A DNA stretch of 64,000 nt, taken from the NCBI RefSeq assembly GCF_051175315.1, contig NZ_CP195100.1:6510001-6574000 (forward strand). The letters run 5' to 3'. The notes beneath the pieces were generated by a model, which saw only the letters and a program-made list of their open reading frames with translations, did not search any database and had not been told where the DNA came from. The position numbers and the translations under genes are program-made. Origin of the DNA: Tundrisphaera sp051175315. GTDB taxonomy: Bacteria > Planctomycetota > Planctomycetia > Isosphaerales > Isosphaeraceae. Below are positions 48,017 to 55,406 of this stretch, in pieces; the first letter of the stretch is position 1; each line of letters starts with the position of its first letter.

Positions 48017-49249
48017 TCAGGGGTGCGGGTCGCGGAACGGGGTGCCGGGGCCGATCGCATCCAGCAGGCCCTGGATTCGCGATTCCAGCTCGGCGGTGAT
48101 CGGGCCGATCGCGTCGCGGGGCTTGCCCGCCTCGGCGATCAGTCGAGTCACGTCGATCGGATCGCCGATGTGCACGATCGCCCGGCGGGGGCCGCTGGGG
48201 GGCGGGGCGTCGTCCCCCATCAGGTCTTCCTCGAACTTGCGGATCGTCTCGGCGATCCGGTCGATCGAGGGGAGCGTGCGGACATAGTCGCCGGGATAGC
48301 TGAACAGTTGCAAGGCCACGTGGAGGTCGTCGAGGTCGCGGCGGGCCTGTTGCTCCGCCTCCGGGGCGAGGTCGGGGCGGGCCAGGTCGTCCAGGCAGCA
48401 CCGTCGCAGCTCCTTGACGCGGATCGGGGCCGGGTCGGCGCGGCGGCGGCCGGCCCTCCGGTCCTCGATCCGGCCCAGGATCGCCTCGCGGACCGCCGCG
48501 ATCCGCGCCGGGATCGGCCCCGAGCCGGGCGAGCCGAGGTGTTCGGCTTCCTTGAGGGCCACCTGCGTCTCGGCCAGGTCGTAGATCCGATCCACGAGGC
48601 CATGACCGGCGACGCGATCCGCCCTGGCCAACGCCTCCAACGTCCCGATCCGGGCGTAAAGGCTCCCGACCTGGGCGTCCTCGTCGCAGAAGCGGTACTT
48701 GGTCGCGACCGGCAGGACGTAGGTGGATTTGCCGGCCGCGGACAGGCGTTTGGCGGCCGTCACCGCCATCGCGGCGGCCCCTTCGCGGATCGGCGTGATC
48801 CGATCCGACAGGTGGTAGACCTCCCCTTCCGGGAAGACGACCACGGGGCGACCCCGGGCCAGGAGGTCGACGGCGGTCTTGAACGCCTTGAGGTCGGTGC
48901 CGTCGCGGTCGATCGGGAAGCCGCCGATCCGGGGCAGGACCGACCGGGCGTTGCCCTGGAAAAGCTGGACGGCCGCCATGTAGGCGAACCCGCCCCCGCA
49001 CCGGGCGGCGACCTCGAAGGCGACGTAGGGGTCGGCCTGGTCGGGGTGGTTGGGGGCGATCAGCACGCCGTCGCCCCGGGCGCGGATCGCCGCGAGGTGC
49101 TCGGCCCCCGACAGCTCGACGGCGGCGATCCCCTGCTCCCGGCGGAGGATGCGGCGGTTGTAGGCCCGGGCGAGCCATCCCGCCGCCCGGCCGAAGCTCG
49201 GCGGGGCGATCTCTCCGGCGGCCGGGTCGTCGGGCGGCAGGCGACGCAT
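48017..49249 (-). CDS. PlsC-type acyltransferase
   Basis: 410 residues. The acyltransferase domain (about 40-200) has the catalytic H68-x4-D73 motif in APNHPDQADPYV, a PRIGGFPIDRDG segment and VVFPEGEVYHLSD. Family members transfer acyl chains to glycerol-3-phosphate derivatives or other lipids. The C-terminal half (about 230-400) is helical and Arg/Glu-rich, without a domain I can name; plain PlsC proteins are about 240 residues, so this is an extended member. GAGGT 7 nt before the ATG at 49249. Next to TMEM14 and a zinc-ribbon membrane protein; a shared membrane role is possible. Confidence 0.88.
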   Translation of the reverse strand: MRRLPPDDPAAGEIAPPSFGRAAGWLARAYNRRILRREQGIAAVELSGAEHLAAIRARGDGVLIAPNHPDQADPYVAFEVAARCGGGFAYMAAVQLFQGNARSVLPRIGGFPIDRDGTDLKAFKTAVDLLARGRPVVVFPEGEVYHLSDRITPIREGAAAMAVTAAKRLSAAGKSTYVLPVATKYRFCDEDAQVGSLYARIGTLEALARADRVAGHGLVDRIYDLAETQVALKEAEHLGSPGSGPIPARIAAVREAILGRIEDRRAGRRRADPAPIRVKELRRCCLDDLARPDLAPEAEQQARRDLDDLHVALQLFSYPGDYVRTLPSIDRIAETIRKFEEDLMGDDAPPPSGPRRAIVHIGDPIDVTRLIAEAGKPRDAIGPITAELESRIQGLLDAIGPGTPFRDPHP

Positions 49250-49265
49250 GGGTGACGACCTCGGG

Positions 49266-49703
49266 TCAGGATCGCGATCGGGGCGCCGGCCGCACCAGCA
49301 TCAGCAGCAGGAGGCCCGCGCCGACGCCGAACAGCCCGGCCTTGAAGTTCTCGCCGAGGAACAACATCACGGCGAACAGGCTGATGCAGAGCGAGAAGAC
49401 GACCGTCAGGCCGGTGCGGATCGCGTTGGACCAGGGCCGTCGCGAGGCGAGGCCGGTCGGATCGGGCCGCATCCTCACGCCCCAGCGGCCCTCGGGCTCG
49501 CCCTCGTCGTCGTCGCCGATGTAGAGGACGTCGGGGTCGAGGCCGAGCTTCGGGGGCCGGGCGTTTCCCTTCGGCCGCGACGACGGGAACGGCGGCAGGC
49601 CGCCCGTCCCGCAGCGCGGGCAGCGGAGCCATTCGGGCGAGGCGACCGACGGGGCCTCCAGGCCGACCCCGCAGCGCGGGCACGGATAGACGACGGTGGC
49701 CAC
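49266..49703 (-). CDS. Zinc-ribbon membrane protein of unknown function
   Basis: About 145 residues. Two C-P-R-C-G knuckles near the N-terminus (YPCPRCGVGLEA, LRCPRCGTGGL) form a zinc ribbon; an acidic stretch (IGDDDEGEPEG) follows and two adjacent membrane helices close the protein (GLTVVFSLCISLFAVMLFL, GLFGVGAGLLLLMLVR). The start is unsure: GTG at 49703 has AGGA close by, a TTG at 49718 is possible, and the frame runs to 49874. Ends 17 nt before the acyltransferase ATG, so the two are likely co-transcribed. Confidence 0.72.
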   Translation of the reverse strand: MATVVYPCPRCGVGLEAPSVASPEWLRCPRCGTGGLPPFPSSRPKGNARPPKLGLDPDVLYIGDDDEGEPEGRWGVRMRPDPTGLASRRPWSNAIRTGLTVVFSLCISLFAVMLFLGENFKAGLFGVGAGLLLLMLVRPAPRSRS

Positions 49704-49923
49704 GAAGTCCTGATCCAACGGCCTGGCCTCGCGCTGAAGGGAGTGGGGGCGCCCGGGGCGATCGTAATCGAAGCGGGGCCGCCCCGCACGGGAAAACCGG
49801 CCCCGATCGCCTCCCCCGGCGGCCGTGATGCCTTCCCCCGCCGCCCCCGGGCCTTTACCATGAACCGGGGGCACCCCTCCGCCCCGCGATCACCCCTCCC
49901 TCGTCGCCAGGAAGTCCGCCGCC

Positions 49924-51465
49924 ATGAGCGTCCCGAACGCGGTCCCCCGCCTCCAGATGGTCGACATCGCCAAGCACTTCGGCGGGGTCCGCGCGCTGGG
50001 GGGGGTCAACCTCGCGGCCTATGCGGGGGAAGTCCATTCGCTGTGCGGGGAGAACGGGGCGGGCAAGAGCACGCTCATGAAGATCCTCTGCGGGGCGATC
50101 ACGGATTACGAGGGGCAGATCCTCCTGGACGGCCAGCCCGCCAGATTCTCGGGCCCGCGCGACGCCGAGGACGCCGGGATCCGGATCATCCACCAGGAAT
50201 TGAACCTGGTGCCCGACCTGTTCGTGACCGCCAACATCTACCTGGGCCGGGAGAAGACCAAAGCCCTCGGCTTCCTCGACGACCGGGCGATGGAACGGCA
50301 CGTCGAGGAGCTGTTCGCCCGGCTGGGCACGCCGATCTCCCCCCGGGCCCGGGTCGGCGACCTCCGGATCGGCGACCAGCAGGTGGTGGAGATCGCCAAG
50401 GCGCTGGCCTTCCAGGCGTCGATCTTGATCATGGACGAGCCGACCTCGGCGCTGTCGGATGCCGAGGTCGCCCGCCTGTTCCGGGTGATCCGCGACCTGA
50501 AGGCGGCCGGCACGACGATCCTCTACATCTCGCACAAGATGAACGAGGTGTTCACCCTGTCCGACCGCGTGACCGTGCTCCGCGACGGCAAGTTCGTCGC
50601 CACGGCCCCCAGTTCCGAGACCTCGCCGGCCCAGGTGGTGCGCTGGATGGTCGGGCGCGAGATCGCCGAGATGACCCTGGAGCATCGCCCGTCCACCGGC
50701 CGGGTCATGCTGGACGTGGCCAACCTCCACCTGCCCAGCCCGCCCGGCAGCGGCCGGCCGGCCCTGGCGAACCTGAATTTCAGCGTGGAGGCCGGCGAGG
50801 TCGTCGGCGTCGCCGGCCTGCTGGGGGCCGGTCGGACCGAGTTGCTCGAATCCCTGTTCGGCGCCACGGCGACCCCGCCGTCCGGGACGATCCGCCTGGA
50901 TGGCAAGCCCGTCCGGTTCCGCGAGCCCGCCGAGGCGATCGCCGCCGGGGTGGCCCTGGTCACGGAGGATCGCAAGTCCCTGGGCCTGTTCCCCGAGATG
51001 GTGGTCGGCCAGAACATCACGATCCGCCGGCTCGACGCCCTCACCCATGCCGGGCTGGTCAGCTCCCGCGCGGAACGGGCGGCGGTGGCCGAGTCGATCC
51101 AGAAGCTGGCGATCAAGACCGACGGCGGGGGCGCCATGATCACCAGCCTCTCCGGCGGCAATCAGCAGAAGTGCATCATCGCCCGCTGGCTGCTGATCGG
51201 CCCGAAGCTCCTGCTCCTGGACGAGCCGACCCGCGGCATCGACGTCGGCGCCAAGGCCGAGATCTACACCCTGATCCGCCGCCTGGCCACCCAGGGCATG
51301 GCCGTGCTGATGACCTCCAGCGAGCTGCCCGAACTCCTGGCCGTGTCCGACCGCATCCTCGTGCTCTGCGAGGGGCGGATCACCGCCGACATGCCCCGCG
51401 CCGACGCCGACGAGGAGAACATCATGCACGCCGCGACCCAGTTCCTCGACCGCGTCGCGGGCTGA
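49924..51465 (+). CDS. Sugar-type ABC transporter ATPase with two nucleotide-binding domains
   Basis: 513 residues of the RbsA/MglA/XylG type. The first half has Walker A GENGAGKST (42-50), signature-like RIGDQQVVEIAKAL, Walker B ILIMDEPTSAL and SHKMNEVF. The second has a degenerate Walker A (GLLGAGRTELLESLFG), as is normal in this group, then LSGGNQQKCIIARWLL and LLLLDEPTRGIDVGAK. Such ATPases energise uptake of ribose, galactose, xylose or nucleosides with a permease dimer and a binding protein. None of these partners is encoded next to it: the downstream gene converges, so the partner genes must lie elsewhere. Confidence 0.93.
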   Translation: MSVPNAVPRLQMVDIAKHFGGVRALGGVNLAAYAGEVHSLCGENGAGKSTLMKILCGAITDYEGQILLDGQPARFSGPRDAEDAGIRIIHQELNLVPDLFVTANIYLGREKTKALGFLDDRAMERHVEELFARLGTPISPRARVGDLRIGDQQVVEIAKALAFQASILIMDEPTSALSDAEVARLFRVIRDLKAAGTTILYISHKMNEVFTLSDRVTVLRDGKFVATAPSSETSPAQVVRWMVGREIAEMTLEHRPSTGRVMLDVANLHLPSPPGSGRPALANLNFSVEAGEVVGVAGLLGAGRTELLESLFGATATPPSGTIRLDGKPVRFREPAEAIAAGVALVTEDRKSLGLFPEMVVGQNITIRRLDALTHAGLVSSRAERAAVAESIQKLAIKTDGGGAMITSLSGGNQQKCIIARWLLIGPKLLLLDEPTRGIDVGAKAEIYTLIRRLATQGMAVLMTSSELPELLAVSDRILVLCEGRITADMPRADADEENIMHAATQFLDRVAG

Positions 51466-51475
51466 GGCGTGCGAC

Positions 51476-51520
51476 GAGGGGGAGTCGATCCGGCGCCGGC
51501 GGCCGGATCGACTCCCCCTC
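51476..51520. terminator. Perfect 19-bp bidirectional hairpin
   Basis: GAGGGGGAGTCGATCCGGC (51476-51494) is exactly complementary to 51502-51520 with a 7-nt loop (GCCGGCG), centred between the convergent ABC ATPase and porin genes. It probably ends both transcripts; no U-tract. Confidence 0.7.
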
Positions 51521-51577
51521 GGGTGCGCGGGCCGCGTGGCCTCGGGGCCACATCCCGCGCCTCGTCCCGGGATCAGA

Positions 51578-53263
51578 TCAGAAGAACATCGCGAACCGCA
51601 TCCAGAAGGTCTGGTACTCCTGGATCGACCCGGGCCCGACCAGCGGGATCGCCCGGTTGAAGCCGGTCGAGACGTAGTCGGCGCTGAGGCGGGTGTACTT
51701 GTTCGGCCACCAGTTGAGGCCGACCATCAGGTTGCCCATGCGGTTGGTCGAGCGGGCGGAGTCGGCGAACCCGTTGGCGATGTCGGAGGTGCCGGCGTTG
51801 AACTCGGACCACTGGGCGGCGATCTGCCAGGCACCGGGGCCATACTGGCCACGCGACGGGATGAACGGGAGGAGCGGTTCGATCGTCGAATAGCCCTGGA
51901 ACCCGCTGCCCTTGAAGTCGCGCTCGCCGGTCAGCCAGTATGAGGCGTTGACGTAATAGCCGCGTTGCGTCGAGTTGGCGCGGTTGGTCCCGTCGGTCAG
52001 CTCGCGGGAGAAGTCCATGTATTCGGCCAGGACGCTGAACCGGCCGAACCAGTAGATGTGGGGGGCGACCCGGGTGCGGATCCCGTCGGCCGCGACGCCG
52101 TCCTTGTAGACGAAGAACGGGAGCCCGACGACGGTCGTGAAGCTCGGGTTGGTGGTGGCCTCGCCGTTGTTGGTGTAAGCGATCCCTGACTGATCGAGCT
52201 TGTAGCGATTGTTGCCCACGGACACGCCGACGCCGGCGCCCAGGCCCTCCCAGATCGTGCCCGCCCAGTCGTCGCCCCGGAACGGGGTGACGTCGATCGC
52301 CCCGTTGTATTCGATGTTCCGGTTGAGGTTGCCGAAGGCGCTGGTCCCCTCGTTGCTCATGCCGGACCACCACTGGACGCGATCGCCGAAGTTCGTCCCG
52401 GTCAGCATCAGGCCGATCGGACGCTTCGCGGCGAGCTGATACAGCGGCGAGTTCGTGATCACCGGCTCCAGGGCCGGGGAGAAGGCATAGTACTCGTACA
52501 GGGGGGGCGCCAGCCCCTTGCCGGCCCGGAGCGTGATGTTCTCGGTGAGGTGCCAGGCCATGAACAGGTCGAGCAGGTTGAACGTGCCCAGCGACCCCTG
52601 GACGCCGACCTGATAGCTGAAATCCTTGGTGATATTGCCGTAGAGGTAGGTACGAGCGAACGGGATGTTGAAGCCCTGCTCGATCGTGGGCAGGTTCGCC
52701 CGGTCGAAGAAGGTGCCGTCGACGGTGATCTGGTTGGACAGGTTGAGCGTGAACTCGTCGTTGAACGAGGTGATGCCGAAGTAGCCGCCGCCGCCGTTCG
52801 GGCCGGTCGCGTCGTGGTGGTAGCGATAGCGGGCCCGCGACAGCGGATAGTCGTCGGCGTCCGCCTTCTCGGGCTGGTCGGACGCGAAGGCCCCGGAGTG
52901 GTAGCGTTCGGGCACGCCGTCGGCATAGCCCGGGCCGACCCCGGTCCCCGGCCCGGTCGGGGCCGCCTCATGGCGGGCGGGCGGCCCCCCCCCTCCGGCG
53001 CGGAGGCCGGCGACCTCGTCGCGGAGCCGGAGGACCTCCTGCTGGAGCTTTCGCGTCTCGTCGACCTCCGCCCGGAGTTTGCGGAACTCCTCCATCAGTT
53101 CGGCGTTCGTCGCGGACGCGGGCGGATCGAGCGGGGCGACGGCGGGGGGCTCCTGGCCGCTGGAATCCCGGCCCATCGCCGCGAGGCAAAGCATACCCAG
53201 GGCGATCGAGCGATGCGATTTCGCCGATCGGAGCCGGTCCAGAAAGCCATCCCTTGCAGTCAT
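51578..53263 (-). CDS. OprO/OprP-type porin
   Basis: 561 residues: a probable signal region (IALGMLCLAAMGRDSSGQE), a periplasmic coiled coil (about 50-90, ELMEEFRKLRAEVDETRKLQ and on), a Gly/Pro linker and a long beta-barrel domain whose strands alternate aromatic residues and end in the terminal MRFAMFF, a C-terminal Phe as outer-membrane assembly signals require. The order matches the Porin_O_P (PF07396) group, first described as phosphate- and polyphosphate-selective porins; many members have other substrates. The coiled coil may attach the barrel to the wall. The upstream gap holds its promoter region. Confidence 0.88.
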   Translation of the reverse strand: MTARDGFLDRLRSAKSHRSIALGMLCLAAMGRDSSGQEPPAVAPLDPPASATNAELMEEFRKLRAEVDETRKLQQEVLRLRDEVAGLRAGGGGPPARHEAAPTGPGTGVGPGYADGVPERYHSGAFASDQPEKADADDYPLSRARYRYHHDATGPNGGGGYFGITSFNDEFTLNLSNQITVDGTFFDRANLPTIEQGFNIPFARTYLYGNITKDFSYQVGVQGSLGTFNLLDLFMAWHLTENITLRAGKGLAPPLYEYYAFSPALEPVITNSPLYQLAAKRPIGLMLTGTNFGDRVQWWSGMSNEGTSAFGNLNRNIEYNGAIDVTPFRGDDWAGTIWEGLGAGVGVSVGNNRYKLDQSGIAYTNNGEATTNPSFTTVVGLPFFVYKDGVAADGIRTRVAPHIYWFGRFSVLAEYMDFSRELTDGTNRANSTQRGYYVNASYWLTGERDFKGSGFQGYSTIEPLLPFIPSRGQYGPGAWQIAAQWSEFNAGTSDIANGFADSARSTNRMGNLMVGLNWWPNKYTRLSADYVSTGFNRAIPLVGPGSIQEYQTFWMRFAMFF

Positions 53264-53467
53264 CGGAGGACACCCCGCTTCCCGCCGTTTGATCGAAGAC
53301 CCATCAAGAAGGACGAATTTTAGCCCCTCGCCGTTCTGATAATCGGCTCAACCCCAACACTTCATCAGGCTTTTCCGGGCTCCGATCCCCCCGGCATGGG
53401 CGGCGGAACCCGGGCGTCCACCCATCGAAGGGATAAACCCACTTGCGGATGTTTTATTTTCGGCGGC

Positions 53468-53497
53468 TTGCGTCCGCCTAATCCGGCGTTGTATCAT
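53468..53497 (+). promoter_or_regulatory. Candidate sigma-70 promoter of the urea operon
   Basis: TTGCGT (53468-53473), 18-nt spacer, TATCAT (53492-53497). The minus-10 matches 5 of 6, the minus-35 3 of 6. Transcription would begin near 53504, about 70 nt before the transporter gene. Confidence 0.5.
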
Positions 53498-53505
53498 CCG
53501 GGCGA

Positions 53506-53528
53506 CGATGAATCCTTCATGATCATCG
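53506..53528 (+). promoter_or_regulatory. Palindrome at the predicted transcript start, candidate NikR-type operator
   Basis: CGATGA (53506-53511), 11 nt, TCATCG (53523-53528), enclosing a second palindrome ATGAA-TCC-TTCAT (53508-53520). It starts about 2 nt past the predicted start point, where a bound repressor would block transcription. Half-sites partly resemble the GTATGA half-site of E. coli NikR, and the 11-nt spacing equals that of the H. pylori site; binding is inference. Confidence 0.35.
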
Positions 53529-53576
53529 CTCTCGCACCCGTCTTCGTTTCTCCGGCACCGGAAGCATGGCGGTCCT

Positions 53577-54485
53577 ATGGATGAACCCGATGGGGCAGTC
53601 GGTGGCGCCACGCCAGCCGGTGGCGCGACCGACCCGCTCGATGCGGCGAAGGCCTGCCTCCGCGGCCTCGGCCAGATCATGTTCCAGGGGCATGCCGGGA
53701 CCGGGCTCCTGTTCCTGGCCGGGATCGCCTTCAGCTCGCCCTGGATGGCGCTGGGGGCCGTGCTCGGCTCCGCGATCGGGATGGCGGGCGGGCGGCTGAT
53801 GGGCGGCGATCGCGGCGAGATCGCCGACGGGATCTACGGGTTCAACGCCGCGCTGGTCGGCATCGCCCTGCCCGCGCTCTGCCGGCCGGACGCCCGGATC
53901 TGGGTGCTGGCCCTGGCGGGGACCGTGCTGGCCACGGCCCTGACCCGGCTGGCCCGGGGATGGGTGCCCTTCCCGACCTACACGGCCCCGTTCGTCCTGG
54001 CGACCTGGGCCGTGCTGGCCCTGGCCCACGCGGTCGGCTGGACGGACCTGATGGCGACGGCGTCCCCGAAGGTCGCGGATCGCGGCCTGCTCGGCTCCGC
54101 GCTGGACGGGCTGGCCGAGGTGATGCTCGGGGCCAACCCTGTGACCGGATCGCTTTTCCTGGCCGGGATCGCCCTGAGCAACTGGCGGCACGCGGCGATC
54201 GCGCTGCTCGGATCGCTGGTCGGCACGATGGTGGGGATCTACCACCACGACCCCAGCATCTCGGCCGGGCTCGTCGGGTTCAACGCGGCCCTGGCGGCGA
54301 TGGCCGTGTATCTCTGGAGGCCGTCGCTGCTGGGCCCGATCCTGGCGGCGATCGTCTCGGTCCCCCTGGCCGAGTTCTTCCCGAAAGTGTGGGGGATCCC
54401 GGCGCTGACCGCCCCCTTCATCGTGGTGACCTGGGCCGTCCTCTGCGTCGGGGCCCTGGAAGACCGCTTCGTCGCGAAGGCATGA
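53577..54485 (+). CDS. Urea transporter (UT family)
   Basis: 302 residues, about ten membrane segments arranged as two similar halves. The halves carry YGFNAALVGIALPAL (about 80-95) and VGFNAALAAMAVYL (about 230-245), corresponding to the urea-pore-lining LxGYNxxLVG stretches; LFLAGIAFSSPW and LFLAGIALSNWR are another duplicated pair. UT channels let urea cross the inner membrane passively, supplying urease. First gene of the operon, 42 nt before ureA. The ATG at 53577 is used; the site upstream is weak (GGAAG about 13 nt away). Confidence 0.93.
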   Translation: MDEPDGAVGGATPAGGATDPLDAAKACLRGLGQIMFQGHAGTGLLFLAGIAFSSPWMALGAVLGSAIGMAGGRLMGGDRGEIADGIYGFNAALVGIALPALCRPDARIWVLALAGTVLATALTRLARGWVPFPTYTAPFVLATWAVLALAHAVGWTDLMATASPKVADRGLLGSALDGLAEVMLGANPVTGSLFLAGIALSNWRHAAIALLGSLVGTMVGIYHHDPSISAGLVGFNAALAAMAVYLWRPSLLGPILAAIVSVPLAEFFPKVWGIPALTAPFIVVTWAVLCVGALEDRFVAKA

Positions 54486-54527
54486 CCCGAGTCCCTCCCC
54501 CGCAGGCCCGATGAGGTCGAGATCGCC

Positions 54528-54830
54528 ATGCACCTGACACCCCGCGAAACCGAGAAGCTGATGGTCTATCAGCTGGCCGACATCGCCCTGAGGCGCAAGG
54601 CCAAGGGCCTGAAGCTGAACCACCCCGAGTCGGTGGCCGTGATCTCCGCGGCGGCCATGGAAGGGGCCCGGGAAGGGAAGCTCGTCGAGGAGGTCATGCA
54701 CGAGGCGGCCCAGGTCCTGACGCGCGGCGACGTCATGGAGGGCGTGGCCGACATGATCGCCTACGTCCAGGTCGAGGCCATCTTCACCGACGGCAGCCGC
54801 CTGGTCACCATCCACGACCCGATCAAGTAA
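54528..54830 (+). CDS. ureA: Urease gamma subunit
   Basis: 100 residues, the usual length. Starts MHLTPRETEKLMVYQLADIA, followed by RRKAKGLKLNHPESVAVIS, EVMHEAAQVLTR and VTIHDPIK, all signature stretches of UreA. It packs against UreB and UreC in the trimer-of-trimers enzyme that splits urea to ammonia and carbamate in the cytoplasm. Separated from ureB by 42 nt. Confidence 0.98.
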   Translation: MHLTPRETEKLMVYQLADIALRRKAKGLKLNHPESVAVISAAAMEGAREGKLVEEVMHEAAQVLTRGDVMEGVADMIAYVQVEAIFTDGSRLVTIHDPIK

Positions 54831-54872
54831 CGGTCCGATCCCCGAGACGACCCATCCACCGGAGCGATCACG

Positions 54873-55403
54873 ATGGCGGAACCGGAACGACCCCAGGATG
54901 AGCCCGGCGTGGGCAATTGGCTCCGCCACCCCGACGCCTCGCCCCACGCGACCAGCCCGGAGACGGCGCCGGTCGGCGGCCTGATCCTGGCCTCGGGGGA
55001 CATCGAGCTGAACGCCGGCCGCCCCACGGTGGCGGTGTCCGTGAAGAACACCGGGGATCGCCCGATCCAGGTCGGCTCGCACTTCCACTTCTTCGAGACC
55101 AATCGGGCGCTGGATTTCGACCGGCCCGCCACCTTCGGGATGCGGCTGAACATCCCCTCCGGGACCGCCATCCGGTTCGAGCCCGGCGACCTCAAGGAGG
55201 TCACCCTCATCCCGATGGGGGGCAAGCAGCACTGCTTCGGATTCAACGACCTGGTCAATGGCTGGGTCGGCGGGAGCCCGCCCCCGGGCTATCGGCCCAA
55301 CTTCACCCTGGCCGTGCAGAAGGCCGCGGCCCTGGGCTTCAAGTCGTCCGGCGAGACGCCCGAAGGGCCGACCCCGACCGATCCTCCCAAGACGGGGCAC
55401 TGA
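54873..55403 (+). CDS. ureB: Urease beta subunit with N- and C-terminal extensions
   Basis: 176 residues; stand-alone UreB proteins are usually about 100-110. The core (about 33-135) is typical: PVGGLILASGDIELNAGRPT, VQVGSHFHFFETNRALDFDR-like, FGMRLNIPSGTAIRFEPG and VTLIPMGGKQHCFGFNDLVNG. About 32 extra residues precede it and about 40 follow (PNFTLAVQKAAALGFKSSGE, then a Pro/Thr-rich end). The extensions keep the frame and codon style of the operon, so they look genuine. Ends 3 nt before the ureC ATG. Confidence 0.96.
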   Translation: MAEPERPQDEPGVGNWLRHPDASPHATSPETAPVGGLILASGDIELNAGRPTVAVSVKNTGDRPIQVGSHFHFFETNRALDFDRPATFGMRLNIPSGTAIRFEPGDLKEVTLIPMGGKQHCFGFNDLVNGWVGGSPPPGYRPNFTLAVQKAAALGFKSSGETPEGPTPTDPPKTGH

Positions 55404-55406
55404 CGC

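Larger units (their letters stand above)
53264..53576. other. Divergent intergenic region before the urea operon
   Basis: 313 nt between the porin gene (minus) and the urea transporter (plus). It contains the candidate promoter and operator annotated separately, a small hairpin GGCGG/CCGCC at 53462-53478 overlapping the minus-35, and an AT-richer patch at 53440-53460. No coding sequence and no nickel riboswitch that I can recognise. Confidence 0.5.

Noticed and set aside
53264..53576. Nickel-cobalt riboswitch before the urea operon
   Set aside because: Only one short hairpin and small palindromes are present; the conserved four-helix junction is not seen.
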